Of a DNA stretch of 55,317 bases, positions 17,688-26,690 are shown piece after piece (position 1 is the stretch's first letter; each line of letters begins with the position of its first letter). This DNA comes from Bacteroidaceae bacterium. Its GTDB lineage: Bacteria > Bacteroidota > Bacteroidia > Bacteroidales > Bacteroidaceae. The stretch lies in the NCBI GenBank assembly GCA_017427065.1, contig JAFRTL010000018.1, positions 1 to 55,317 on the forward strand, given 5' to 3'. The position numbers were made by a program, and so were the translations under genes. Under the pieces are notes generated by a model. It searched no databases and had not been told where the DNA came from. It worked only from the letters and a program-made list of their open reading frames with translations.

Positions 17688-20375
17688 TTATTTCTTCAGA
17701 GCCTCAATACTCTCACGAAGAGACTTGATGATACTCTCGGCATCGGCTTGCTTCTTGCGTTCCAAGGCTACAACAGCCTCAGGAGCATTCGCCACGAAGC
17801 GCTCGTTGCTGAGCTTAGCAAGCACTCCCTTCAAGAAACCTTCCTTCGCCTTGAGTTCTTTCTCCATGCGGGCAATTTCTGCCTCAACATCGATGAGGTT
17901 CTTCATAGGTACGGCATACTCAGCTGTACGTACCATAAAGGTAGCTGCGCCTTCAGCCTTGGCATCCACAACAACGATGTTGCTCAGGTTACACATTTTA
18001 TACAAGATTGCGTTAAAGTCGGCCACTGGATTCTCACCTACCACCTGCAGTTCTAGCGTCTCCTTCTGAGCGATGTTCTTCTGCACACGCACGGCACGCA
18101 CGTTGCTGATGACTTCCTTCATTTCTTCAAAACGGTCGAGCAAAGCCTCGTTCACAGCCCCCACCTTAGCCATCGGACTTACCATGAGGCTTTCACCATC
18201 CTTACGATCAACGATGTGCTGCCAGAGTTCCTCCGTGATGAATGGCATGAACGGATGCAGCAGATGCAACAGATTGTCGAAGAACTCGATGGTCTTATCC
18301 ATCACCACCTTGCTGATTGGTTTCAGGTAAGCAGGCTTAATCATCTCCAAGTACCATGCTGAGAACTCATCCCAGAACAACTTATATACTGCCATCAAGG
18401 CCTCACTGATACGATATTTAGAGAAGAGGTCGGCCATCTCCAAAGCCACAGCATTCTGCTTGCTTTCGAACCACTCCATCGCCAACTTCGAGGCTTCTGG
18501 TACTTCAACATCTTCACTCACTTCCCAACCCTTCAGCAGACGGAAGGCATTCCAAATCTTGTTACAGAAGTTACGTCCCTGCTCGCAGAGAGCATCGTCG
18601 AAGAGGATATCGTTACCTGCTGGTGCAGAGAGCATCATACCCATGCGCACACCATCGGCACCATAATTGTCGATCAACTCCAATGGATCAGGGCTATTAC
18701 CAAGGCTCTTAGACATCTTGCGACCAAGCTTATCACGCACGATACCAGTGAAATAGACATTCTTGAATGGGTACTTACCCATATATTCCTCACCAGACAT
18801 GATCATACGTGCCACCCAGAAGAAGATGATATCTGGAGCAGTCACCAGGTCGCTGGTTGGATAGTAATATTTAATCTCCTCGTTGCCAGGGTTGTTGATA
18901 CCATCGAAGAGAGAGATAGGCCAAAGCCATGAAGAGAACCATGTATCCAGCGCATCCTCATCCTGACGGAGATCGTTCAGTTGCAGATTCGCATTGCCAC
19001 TTGCCTTACGTGCCAATACCAATGCCTCCTCTGCTGTCTCAGCCACCACGAAATGGTCTTCTGCATCGTAGTAGTAAGCAGGGATGCGATGTCCCCACCA
19101 CAACTGACGACTAATACACCAGTCCTGAATGTTCTCCAACCAGTTCTTATACGTATTGACGTACTTCTGTGGATAGAAGTGCATCTCACCATTCACCACT
19201 GGAGGCAGGGCAATGTCTGCAAAATGCTTCATTTTGAGGAACCACTGCAGAGAAAGACGTGGTTCGATGGCAGTATCAGGATTGCGTTCACTATAGCCCA
19301 CCTTGTTGGTATAGTCTTCCACCTTCTCCATCAAGCCTGCATCCTGCAAGTCCTTGGAAATCTGCTTACGACAATCGAAGCGATCCATGCCCACATAGAG
19401 CGGACTCTGCTCAGATATGGTACCATCAGCATTAAAGATGTCTATAGTTTCAAGATTGTGCGTCTTACCCAGCATGTAGTCATTGGTATCGTGAGCAGGG
19501 GTCACCTTCAAACAACCAGTACCAAACTCAATATCCACATAGCGGTCTTCTATGACAGGAATCACGCGATTTACCAATGGCACGATAACCTTCTTGCCCT
19601 TCAACCACTGTGTCTTAGGGTCCTTAGGATTCACGCACATCGCCGTATCACCCATGATAGTCTCAGGACGGGTGGTAGCTACCACAGCATAGTAACCACG
19701 GGCATCCTTATGGATCACGTTGCCTTCACCGCTCTCATCAATAGTATCCTGATACTCAGGAGCCACATAATATTTCAAGTAGAACAGATGGCTCTGCTCC
19801 TCCTTATATACCACTTCCTCAGTACTCAGTGCAGTGAGTGCCTTAGGATCCCAATTCACCATGCGAAGACCACGATAAATCAAGCCCTTATTGTAGAGAT
19901 CCACGAATACCTTGATGACACTCTGGCTGCGCTTCTCATCCATCGTGAATGCCGTGCGGTCCCAATCGCAAGAAGCACCCAGTTTGCGAAGCTGTTTCAA
20001 GATAATACCACCATGCTCGTGTGTCCAATCCCACGCATGCTCCAAAAACTGCTCTCGCGTAAGGTCGCGCTTCTTGATGCCCTCGGCAGCAAGTTTCTTC
20101 ACCACCTTAGCCTCTGTAGCGATACTGGCATGATCGGTACCAGGCACCCAGCAAGCATTCTTGCCTTCCATACGAGCGCGACGCACCAAGATATCTTGTA
20201 TGGTATTGTTGAGCATGTGGCCCATGTGAAGCACACCCGTGACATTTGGCGGTGGGATAACGATGGTGTAAGGTTCACGTCCATCGGGTTTCGAACTGAA
20301 AAGCTTGTGGTCAGTCCAATACTGATACCATTTTCCCTCCACATCGGCGGGGTTGTACTTCGTTGCTAATTCCAT
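17688..20375 (-). CDS. valS: Valyl-tRNA synthetase
   Basis: This 895-residue class I synthetase charges tRNA-Val. The HIGH motif appears as HMGH in [15 protein letters not shown] (residues about 40-55), the KMSKS motif as GRKMSKSLG, and the editing (CP1) domain lies between them. An anticodon-binding domain and a C-terminal coiled-coil arm (about residues 825-895, rich in Lys and Glu) complete the usual architecture. No T-box or leader peptide is visible upstream, only a promoter and a palindrome overlapping it. Confidence 0.97.
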   Translation of the reverse strand: MELATKYNPADVEGKWYQYWTDHKLFSSKPDGREPYTIVIPPPNVTGVLHMGHMLNNTIQDILVRRARMEGKNACWVPGTDHASIATEAKVVKKLAAEGIKKRDLTREQFLEHAWDWTHEHGGIILKQLRKLGASCDWDRTAFTMDEKRSQSVIKVFVDLYNKGLIYRGLRMVNWDPKALTALSTEEVVYKEEQSHLFYLKYYVAPEYQDTIDESGEGNVIHKDARGYYAVVATTRPETIMGDTAMCVNPKDPKTQWLKGKKVIVPLVNRVIPVIEDRYVDIEFGTGCLKVTPAHDTNDYMLGKTHNLETIDIFNADGTISEQSPLYVGMDRFDCRKQISKDLQDAGLMEKVEDYTNKVGYSERNPDTAIEPRLSLQWFLKMKHFADIALPPVVNGEMHFYPQKYVNTYKNWLENIQDWCISRQLWWGHRIPAYYYDAEDHFVVAETAEEALVLARKASGNANLQLNDLRQDEDALDTWFSSWLWPISLFDGINNPGNEEIKYYYPTSDLVTAPDIIFFWVARMIMSGEEYMGKYPFKNVYFTGIVRDKLGRKMSKSLGNSPDPLELIDNYGADGVRMGMMLSAPAGNDILFDDALCEQGRNFCNKIWNAFRLLKGWEVSEDVEVPEASKLAMEWFESKQNAVALEMADLFSKYRISEALMAVYKLFWDEFSAWYLEMIKPAYLKPISKVVMDKTIEFFDNLLHLLHPFMPFITEELWQHIVDRKDGESLMVSPMAKVGAVNEALLDRFEEMKEVISNVRAVRVQKNIAQKETLELQVVGENPVADFNAILYKMCNLSNIVVVDAKAEGAATFMVRTAEYAVPMKNLIDVEAEIARMEKELKAKEGFLKGVLAKLSNERFVANAPEAVVALERKKQADAESIIKSLRESIEALKK

Positions 20376-20404
20376 AATTTCTTGCTAGTTTTATAATTTG
20401 GGTG

Positions 20405-20435
20405 CAAAGATAGTGCAAGAGGAATGAAAATGCAA
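20405..20435 (-). promoter_or_regulatory. valS promoter
   Basis: On the minus strand TTG (20435-20433), 20 nt, then TATCTTTG (20412-20405), 30 nt upstream of the valS ATG. Confidence 0.7.
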
Positions 20436-20446
20436 GTTTACTTGCA
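20431..20446. promoter_or_regulatory. Palindrome TGCAAGT-TT-ACTTGCA over the valS -33 region
   Basis: A perfect 7-bp inverted repeat with a 2-nt centre covers the -33 box of the valS promoter. Position and symmetry suggest a dimeric repressor site, but no regulator can be named. Confidence 0.45.
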
Positions 20447-20570
20447 ATTTTCCGAGTCGCAGCCTTTCTTCACATGTTTTAGTGAGTAAAGATAGTGTAA
20501 ATCGAGTGAAGAACAAACCAAAAATAAAAGAACCACACGATTAAGCCTGCTGACTACCAATGTAAAAGTC

Positions 20571-20654
20571 AATCAACACTGGTGTCTGTGTAATCAGCAC
20601 TGGTGATTATATAATCATCAGTGGTAACTACATAGTCACCACTGATGTTTAAAG
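20571..20654. repeat. Four-unit 21-bp palindromic repeat array, copy A
   Basis: Four consecutive units of exactly 21 bp start at 20571, 20592, 20613 and 20634. Each is a 14-nt near-palindromic core (AATCAACACTGGTG, AATCAGCACTGGTG, AATCATCAGTGGTA, AGTCACCACTGATG) followed by a 7-nt linker, mostly AT-rich. A second four-unit array lies at 46378-46461. Too short and without unique spacers for CRISPR. Confidence 0.85.
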
Positions 20655-20735
20655 ATTGTCTCGCCTAATAGCTAGTTTTATCTTTCTATACTAGATGATT
20701 TATATTGCAGCATCGGCTACTTTCTAAGCCAAATC

Positions 20736-22499
20736 CTACTTCAGATACTTAACTGCCAGCATAGTGAGGTCATCACTCTGCTGCGCTCCACCTACAAAGT
20801 GCTTCACAGCAGCATCCATGCTCTTGATAAGTTGTTCTGCACTGTTATTTCCCTTATCCAAGGCTTTCTGAACTTCTTCTATCATACGTTCTTCACCAAA
20901 CAGCCGCTTGGAAACATCCTCTGCCTCAATTAAGCCGTCTGTATAAAGGAAGACCGTTGTCTTAGGTTTCAGTTGGATCTCCTGTTCTACATAATCCCAA
21001 CCATTCATTAGCGCCAAAGGTATGTTAGGATTCGTCTCCATCTTTTCTACGCCTTGACCTATCAGCAAAGGAGCACAATGCCCCGCATTGCAATATTGAA
21101 GCAAACCTGTAGCAAGGTCAAGCTTGCCAATGAAGAGGGTAACGAACATGTTGTCTTCGTTCATTTCGGACATCGCATTGTTCATGTCTTTCACTATTAA
21201 TCCGACATTCTCCTGATGTACGGAAATGGTACGGAACAAAGAACGAGTGACTGCCATCACGAGTGAAGCTGGCACTCCCTTCCCACTTACATCACCAATA
21301 CAGAAGAACAATTTCTCTTCACGGATATAGAAATCGAAGAGGTCACCACCTACCTCCTTAGCTGAATCCAGGAAAGCAAACACATCAATGTCATTTCGTT
21401 CTGGATATGGTGGAAATACTCTTGGAAGCATGCCACGCTGAATACCGCTTGCAATACGTAGTTCACTACCAATGCGCTCTTTCTCAGCATTCACTTTCTG
21501 GAGACGTCGGAAATTCTTTGCAGAACGATCCAGAATAATCCCGATAAGGAGCAAACCTATCAACATCAGGATAAACAGGACGAAGGCTATTTTACGAAGG
21601 TTGGAATAGATTTCCTTATCCAACGCTACAACAGCCATTGACCAACCTGTATTTCCTTCAATCGGACCATAGAATACATAGTTTTTCTCTCCGTCATTGT
21701 CGATGACAGACGATTGCCCGCTCTCTCCTGCCATCATCGCATTGTTGATTACTTCGTAGGTAGTATCTTCAAGAACAGACGCAATTTCCTGAACAGTGTA
21801 TCGCATTGACAGACTTTCGACAGGAGCCACCATCAGTTGCCCCTTTCGAGACACTACGATATTGTATGAAGAGGGATATATACGCTGCGAATTGAGGTAC
21901 TCATTCATCCAATCCAATGAAACATCAAGTCCCATGATTCCCACAATCTCCCCGTTACTACTGTGTATAGGAAGAGAATAAGTAGTAAGCATCGCACGAG
22001 CTCCATCACTATCAAGATAAGGCTCAGACCATTGTGGCTGACCAGTCTGCATCGGCACCATATAGAACTCGCTCTTAGTGTAGTCGTGATTTTCCCCTCC
22101 TAATTGGGTAGTTTCAATAACTCCATTTTCACGTCTAGCTCCATAAGGCTCATACCAATAACCTTTCGACTGATAATAATTGGGTTTGAAAGTTATGCCA
22201 CATCCTAAAATATTAGGATTATTGATCAGCAAGCGACGAATGACAGAATACATGGAATCAGGATATTGAAGATTCTCTTCCACAACCCATATCATATTTC
22301 TTGCAGCTGTTTCTACCTCCAGCGTGGCATTCTTAATGGTTAGGCTTTTCACCTTCAGCTCAGTCTGCGCGCGATGCACAACTTCCTCACGGATGCCTTC
22401 ACGTGAATACCAATATTGTATCAACGAAGTGGCTTCCAACAAGATAGCCGCAACAGCGATGATGGCTATACTCGTCTTATTCTTTAAATCCAACTTCAT
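20736..22499 (-). CDS. Membrane sensor PP2C-type serine/threonine phosphatase (Cache-RsbU/SpoIIE)
   Basis: This 587-residue protein has a membrane helix at 10-30, an extracytoplasmic Cache-like sensor domain at about 35-295, a second helix at 304-323, a short linker helix and a SpoIIE/RsbU phosphatase domain at about 370-587. Metal-binding motifs are GGDLFDF (384-390), IGDVSGKG (401-408), YTDGLIEA and QSDDLTML. It probably senses a small molecule outside the membrane and dephosphorylates a cytoplasmic partner such as an anti-sigma-factor antagonist; no such partner is encoded next to it. It has its own promoter, 128 nt downstream of the ABC exporter gene. Confidence 0.9.
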   Translation of the reverse strand: MKLDLKNKTSIAIIAVAAILLEATSLIQYWYSREGIREEVVHRAQTELKVKSLTIKNATLEVETAARNMIWVVEENLQYPDSMYSVIRRLLINNPNILGCGITFKPNYYQSKGYWYEPYGARRENGVIETTQLGGENHDYTKSEFYMVPMQTGQPQWSEPYLDSDGARAMLTTYSLPIHSSNGEIVGIMGLDVSLDWMNEYLNSQRIYPSSYNIVVSRKGQLMVAPVESLSMRYTVQEIASVLEDTTYEVINNAMMAGESGQSSVIDNDGEKNYVFYGPIEGNTGWSMAVVALDKEIYSNLRKIAFVLFILMLIGLLLIGIILDRSAKNFRRLQKVNAEKERIGSELRIASGIQRGMLPRVFPPYPERNDIDVFAFLDSAKEVGGDLFDFYIREEKLFFCIGDVSGKGVPASLVMAVTRSLFRTISVHQENVGLIVKDMNNAMSEMNEDNMFVTLFIGKLDLATGLLQYCNAGHCAPLLIGQGVEKMETNPNIPLALMNGWDYVEQEIQLKPKTTVFLYTDGLIEAEDVSKRLFGEERMIEEVQKALDKGNNSAEQLIKSMDAAVKHFVGGAQQSDDLTMLAVKYLK

Positions 22500-22579
22500 A
22501 CTCTTTCATAAATAAACTCACATCAATACTTGATATATCCCATTATCATAAATAATGCCATATAGTGGATATTTGGGTA

Positions 22580-22587
22580 CAAATATA
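22580..22587 (-). promoter_or_regulatory. Possible -7 box of the PP2C sensor gene
   Basis: TATATTTG on the minus strand matches TAnnTTTG, 81 nt upstream of the ATG. The -33 region is not convincing. Confidence 0.4.
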
Positions 22588-22627
22588 ATGAAAAAACGCC
22601 ACATTGGTATAGTTGCTAGGATGAAAA

Positions 22628-24463
22628 TTATGCATCTTCCATCACACTGGCGATCTTATCCACATTCATACTACGGGCACTGGCATCAAGAATCTCCTTA
22701 TAAGCACCACCCTGACGGTAAACCTCGTCGGGCTTACCACTCTGCACAACCCTACCTTGTTGCAACACATAGATGGTATCGGCATCGATTATCTGACCGA
22801 TGTTATGCGAAATGATAATTACCGTACGCCCTGCCTTAATGGCATCTATACTCGCCTTGATTTGCTCAGTAGCGATGGCATCAAGACTTGCTGTAGGTTC
22901 ATCAAGGAAAATAATGGGCGGATTCTTTAGGAACATACGCGCTATGGCCACACGTTGCTGCTGACCACCACTAAGCTGCAAAGCACTGGTTTCAAAACCC
23001 TCGGGCAGTTGCATAATCTGGTCGTAAATATATGCCTGTTTAGCAGCCTCCATAACTTCTTCATGCGTTGCTTGTGGATTACCATATTTGATATTCTCCT
23101 CGATGCTACCGCTGAAAATGTGGTTCTTCTGTAATACCAAGCCGATATGTTCACGGAGCCACTGTGTATCCCAGTCACTCAGATCCACCCCATCCAACTT
23201 TATACTCCCTGTATCGGGATGATAAAACTTGTCAAGCAGATTGACCACAGTACTTTTTCCAGCACCGCTTAGTCCAACCAATGCTGTGATCTTACCAGGT
23301 TCGATATGCATATCCACTCCAAAGAGCGCCTGTGTGCCATTACTGTAAGTAAAATCCACACCTTGTAGCACAAAATCCCCCTTTACCAACTGCGGATGAT
23401 GCTTACCACTATCTTCCACCTCATGGTCAGCATGCAGAATACCAAAGAATCCCTCGGCATAGATCAGTGCATCATTCATATCGTCGTAGATACGATGAAG
23501 TTGACGGATAGGAGCACTTACATTACTGAATAGCATCACATGGTACATAATCTTACCGATGGTCATTCCTGGATAATCTATCAACACTAAGTAGGCCGTC
23601 AAAATAATGATAAGCACTGTTCCAATCTGTTCCAAGAAACTCTTTAGTCCATTAAACATATAACTCTGCTTACGGATATTGAGTTGCTGGTCGGTCATCT
23701 GTTGTTGGATAGCTTCCTGTCGCTGAGATTCTATGACTTCACGGTTGAATGATTTTATTACAGTTATACTTTCAATAATATTCAGAATACCCTGGCTTAC
23801 AGCTTGATGACTTCCAAAAATATTACGACGGCCACCTTTCATCCGTTTGGCTTGAATATACGTTACATAGAAATAAATGGGTACAATACAGAGTGCTACT
23901 AACCCAACATAGACATTGGCCATGAACATCAATGCCAGGGCCAATATAGCACTGGTGAAAAGAGGCAAAATTTCGATAAAGAAATTATTCACCGTACTAC
24001 TTAGACTCATGATACCTCGATCTATTCGCGATTGAAGCTTACCCGTTTCATTCCCCTCTGAAGAGAAAAAAGCCATACGGAAAGACAGCATACGGTCGAT
24101 GACCTTCACGGCAAGATCACGGCTTACCAAGATACGCATCTTCTCACCAAAATAGCGCTGAAAGAAAGTGATAATCATCGAGAGCACTTCCTTACCCAAC
24201 AGAATAATACTGATGGTGATAAGTATCTGTGTTGCCTTGTCCCAAGCGAAATTGGGTGTCTGTATCAAGGCATTGATGGCATCTACCGTCTTATCCAAAA
24301 CCACCGCATTTACCTGAGCCATGAGGGAGCCAATAAAAGTGAGCGTCACCGTGGCAGCGATAAGCCATTTGTAAGGCATGACAAACGGAAGAATGTTCTT
24401 AAGCAAGTCCAAAATGTTCATCTTGCTTGTAGGAGTGGTTTCTGTAGTTTTCTTTGTTTCCAT
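22628..24463 (-). CDS. ABC exporter, fused permease and ATPase
   Basis: This 611-residue half-transporter has six membrane helices in residues about 30-330 and an ATPase domain at about 360-600. The ATPase motifs are Walker A GLSGAGKST (397-405), signature LSGGQ (497-501), Walker B IIFLDE (517-522) and the H-loop H553. It should dimerise and export a lipid, peptide or drug. It resembles MsbA/MdlB-type exporters but the substrate is not evident. The promoter is divergent to, and interleaved with, that of the DUF3810 gene. Confidence 0.92.
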   Translation of the reverse strand: METKKTTETTPTSKMNILDLLKNILPFVMPYKWLIAATVTLTFIGSLMAQVNAVVLDKTVDAINALIQTPNFAWDKATQILITISIILLGKEVLSMIITFFQRYFGEKMRILVSRDLAVKVIDRMLSFRMAFFSSEGNETGKLQSRIDRGIMSLSSTVNNFFIEILPLFTSAILALALMFMANVYVGLVALCIVPIYFYVTYIQAKRMKGGRRNIFGSHQAVSQGILNIIESITVIKSFNREVIESQRQEAIQQQMTDQQLNIRKQSYMFNGLKSFLEQIGTVLIIILTAYLVLIDYPGMTIGKIMYHVMLFSNVSAPIRQLHRIYDDMNDALIYAEGFFGILHADHEVEDSGKHHPQLVKGDFVLQGVDFTYSNGTQALFGVDMHIEPGKITALVGLSGAGKSTVVNLLDKFYHPDTGSIKLDGVDLSDWDTQWLREHIGLVLQKNHIFSGSIEENIKYGNPQATHEEVMEAAKQAYIYDQIMQLPEGFETSALQLSGGQQQRVAIARMFLKNPPIIFLDEPTASLDAIATEQIKASIDAIKAGRTVIIISHNIGQIIDADTIYVLQQGRVVQSGKPDEVYRQGGAYKEILDASARSMNVDKIASVMEDA

Positions 24464-24554
24464 ATTTTGCTTCTGTCTATTATCATCCTATCAGAAGCGC
24501 AAAAGCAACTTGTTGGCATATATTATGCGTAAGTTGCTCCGCACTTTTATGGCG

Positions 24555-24586
24555 CAAAGTTAGTATTTTATTTGGGAAAAATTCAA
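24555..24586 (-). promoter_or_regulatory. ABC exporter promoter
   Basis: On the minus strand TTG (24586-24584), 21 nt, then TAACTTTG (24562-24555). It overlaps head to head with the opposite promoter at 24571-24602, so the two probably compete for polymerase. Confidence 0.65.
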
Positions 24587-24602
24587 TTCTTCGGTATCTT
24601 CG
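24571..24602 (+). promoter_or_regulatory. DUF3810 gene promoter
   Basis: TTTG (24571-24574), 20 nt, then TATCTTCG (24595-24602), a one-base variant of the -7 consensus also used upstream of recQ. The -7 box ends 8 nt before the ATG at 24611, so the transcript is leaderless or nearly so. Confidence 0.65.
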
Positions 24603-24610
24603 CATAGAAT

Positions 24611-25753
24611 ATGGCAAAGAAAAAACACAAATATACCATAATAGAGTTTAGCCCTAGGCATTACATACTGGCAGTATGGTTGTTGACGGTATGGCTTTTC
24701 CAACTTATCGACGGAGCTGGAGAATGGTATGCACGTGAACTATACCCTACCATAGGAGGCTTTCTGTCGTCCATTACAGGGAACATCAATTACAGTGTTA
24801 GCGATGTGTGGTATCTAATTCTCGTTGGTCTGTTGCTTTCTTATCCTATCGTTGGCATCTTCTTCCTTAAACAAAAGAAATTGAAAGTATGCTTCAACAT
24901 TGTAGAATCTATTCTTTGGTTGTATGCTTGGTTTTACACAGCATGGGGGCTTAACTATTGGCAAGACAATTTCTATTTACGTACAAAAACAACGTATATA
25001 GAGTATTCCTCAAACACCCTCGGAGCATATGTTAGCAACTATATTCATCAGTTAAACCAAGCCTATGTAGAAGTGGAAGATATATCTAAAGAACAGGTTA
25101 AACAAGAAATCACAAAAAGCTATGAGACAATATATAATGAGATTGGCATAAACCGCCCTTTTGTAAATAACCCACAGATAAAAACCATGCTTATCAGTCC
25201 GTTGGCTTCTATGGTTGGCGTTACGGGAAGTATGGGCCCTTTCTTCGGAGAATTTACCATAAATAAAGAGGTGCTGCCTGTGGACTATCCCGCCATTTAT
25301 GCACATGAACTTTCACATCTCTACGGCATCACCAGTGAGGGAGAAGCCAACTTTTACGCTTATCTGGCATGTACCCATTCCAAGGTTCCTGAAATTCATT
25401 TCAGTGGCATGCTCTCCGTTTTCAGCCACTTGATGTTCAATGTGCGAAAGCTTATGGGCGAAAGCAGCTATGCCCACCTATTGTCACAAGTACGACCAGA
25501 GATACGCCAATTGGTGCGCTATCGCCAGTCGTACTGGATGGATCGGTACAGTCCAATCTTAGGCAACATTCAAGACCGCTTCTACGATCTCTACCTACGC
25601 AGCCATCGGGTGGAAGGTGGTCGCAAGAACTATTCTCAAGTGGTAGCCTTGCTTATAGCGTGGGATCATCGGAAAGAAAACCAAGCGTTTCAACTTTCTC
25701 TAAACGAGAACGCAGACGTGCCATTTGTGAACGTCGGATTCGGAGGGTCATGA
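24611..25753 (+). CDS. DUF3810 family membrane protein with zincin-like HExxH motif
   Basis: This 380-residue protein matches DUF3810, a Bacteroidetes-centred family of unknown function. Three membrane segments lie near residues 17-33, 64-86 and 97-115. The C-terminal domain contains H232-E-L-S-H236 and, shortly after, E243-G-E245, an arrangement typical of zinc metallopeptidases (two histidines, catalytic Glu and a downstream Glu ligand). A membrane-anchored peptidase is therefore plausible. The last 101 bp of the gene overlap the convergent yigZ-like gene, an unusually long overlap for chromosomal genes. Confidence 0.85.
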   Translation: MAKKKHKYTIIEFSPRHYILAVWLLTVWLFQLIDGAGEWYARELYPTIGGFLSSITGNINYSVSDVWYLILVGLLLSYPIVGIFFLKQKKLKVCFNIVESILWLYAWFYTAWGLNYWQDNFYLRTKTTYIEYSSNTLGAYVSNYIHQLNQAYVEVEDISKEQVKQEITKSYETIYNEIGINRPFVNNPQIKTMLISPLASMVGVTGSMGPFFGEFTINKEVLPVDYPAIYAHELSHLYGITSEGEANFYAYLACTHSKVPEIHFSGMLSVFSHLMFNVRKLMGESSYAHLLSQVRPEIRQLVRYRQSYWMDRYSPILGNIQDRFYDLYLRSHRVEGGRKNYSQVVALLIAWDHRKENQAFQLSLNENADVPFVNVGFGGS

Positions 25754-26270
25754 AGCAGTTATTATCGAATCCCTGACTTATTAACTCTGGCTCCTCCTCT
25801 TTCACGATGCGCATCACCTCATTCATGAAAGGATACTCGAAGTGGAAGGAAATGTCATCGTCCACTGTTTTTTCGATGATGGTGGCAGCACGCAGCGCCT
25901 CTGCAGCTGCTTCTTTATAGGCAGCATAAAGTCCGCTAGTACCCAATTTGATGCCTCCAAAATAACGAACGACAACCACTAAGATATCAGTAAGTTCTAA
26001 GGAATTGATTTGTCCTAAAATTGGACGTCCAGCAGTGCCCGAAGGCTCCCCATTATCATTGGCACGGAAGTCCTTACGCTCAGGTCCCAACATATAGGCA
26101 TAGCACGCATGACGGGCATCGTAGTACTTCTTATTGATGGCAGCCAGCTCCTCTTTGATGTCCTCCAACGTGCGCACAGGGATAGCCATCGCAATAAACT
26201 TGCTGCGCTTCTCCGTGTAAAGCCCTTCACAACGGGCTGCTATGGTCTTGAAACTATCGTCTGCCATCAT
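25653..26270 (-). CDS. YigZ/IMPACT family protein
   Basis: This 205-residue protein belongs to the YigZ/IMPACT family (UPF0029). The conserved region covers residues 15-115, with EKRSKFIA, DARHACYAY, DNGEPSGTAGRPIL and VVRYFGGIKLGTSGL. A C-terminal alpha-beta domain follows. Family members relate to translation-linked stress control in eukaryotes; the bacterial role is not settled. The coding sequence overlaps the 3' end of the DUF3810 gene by 101 bp on the opposite strand. Length is normal for the family, so neither reading frame looks artificially extended. Confidence 0.9.
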   Translation of the reverse strand: MMADDSFKTIAARCEGLYTEKRSKFIAMAIPVRTLEDIKEELAAINKKYYDARHACYAYMLGPERKDFRANDNGEPSGTAGRPILGQINSLELTDILVVVVRYFGGIKLGTSGLYAAYKEAAAEALRAATIIEKTVDDDISFHFEYPFMNEVMRIVKEEEPELISQGFDNNCFMTLRIRRSQMARLRSRLEKVETLGFLSDDPTL

Positions 26271-26352
26271 CCTTTAATTTATTCGTAAAGATAATGCTTA
26301 TTTTTATAAACGCAAAAAAAGAGGAACAGCTTGTGAATTTGCCCCCCATTTT

Positions 26353-26512
26353 ATCTCGGCATCTCGGTATCTCGGTTATTATTTGCCTATCATTTATACT
26401 GCATGCGCTCTGGAATTAACGTATATAATATAAGAAAGTCTATTATCAATTATAACTAAAACACCATCAATACATGTTCCGAAAATAAACTGAGATACCG
26501 AGATACTGAGAT
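26353..26512. repeat. Inverted clusters of an octamer (ATCTCGGY x3 ... x3)
   Basis: Three consecutive copies of ATCTCGGC/T lie at 26353-26376. Three consecutive copies of ACYGAGAT, the inverse complement, lie at 26489-26512. The clusters face each other across 112 bp of AT-rich DNA. Confidence 0.8.
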
Positions 26513-26557
26513 TAATTTCGTAATATTTATTTTTGGTTCCTAACTACGTAAAATGAC

Positions 26558-26595
26558 TTTTCTAACTAGCAAAAAATATTTTCCTAGTTAGAAAA
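26558..26595. repeat. 12-bp perfect inverted repeat with 14-nt spacer
   Basis: TTTTCTAACTAG at 26558-26569 is the exact reverse complement of CTAGTTAGAAAA at 26584-26595. A partial third copy (CCTAACTACG) lies just upstream. Not followed by a T-run. Confidence 0.7.
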
Positions 26596-26658
26596 ATAAA
26601 ATGGGCACTTTCGCCAACCCGACTATTATGCATGAGCATGGTGAAAGAAGAAAAGAAA

Positions 26659-26690
26659 AGGGCACCCTTCGGGATGCCCTCTTTTTATTT
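26659..26690. terminator. Terminator near the 3' end of the serine operon
   Basis: AGGGCA pairs with TGCCCT around a short inner stem with one bulged A. T-rich tracts lie on both sides, so it can act in both directions. It is about 10 nt after the DUF1015 stop. Confidence 0.7.

Larger units (their letters stand above)
20376..20735. other. 360-bp intergenic region with valS promoter, palindrome and 21-bp array
   Basis: No gene is supported here. From left to right it holds the valS promoter, a 16-bp palindrome over its -33 box, a stretch without recognisable features (about 20450-20570), the four-unit 21-bp repeat array, and about 80 bp of AT-rich DNA before the stop of the PP2C gene. Confidence 0.7.
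26271..26689. other. 419-bp intergenic region rich in inverted repeats
   Basis: No gene is supported. It contains two inverted clusters of octamers (26353-26376 and 26489-26512), a 12-bp inverted repeat at 26558-26595 and a terminator-like hairpin at 26659-26690. The sequence is AT-rich apart from the octamers. Confidence 0.7.

Noticed and set aside
18981-20369. 462-codon open frame antisense to valS
   Set aside because: It lies wholly opposite a highly conserved synthetase gene and its protein has no recognisable motif; it is a codon-bias shadow.
20376-20570. T-box or leader peptide for valS
   Set aside because: The promoter lies only about 30 nt from the ATG, leaving no room for a leader.
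20571-20654. 21-bp arrays as CRISPR
   Set aside because: Units abut with no unique spacers, are palindromic and number only four; no cas genes are present.
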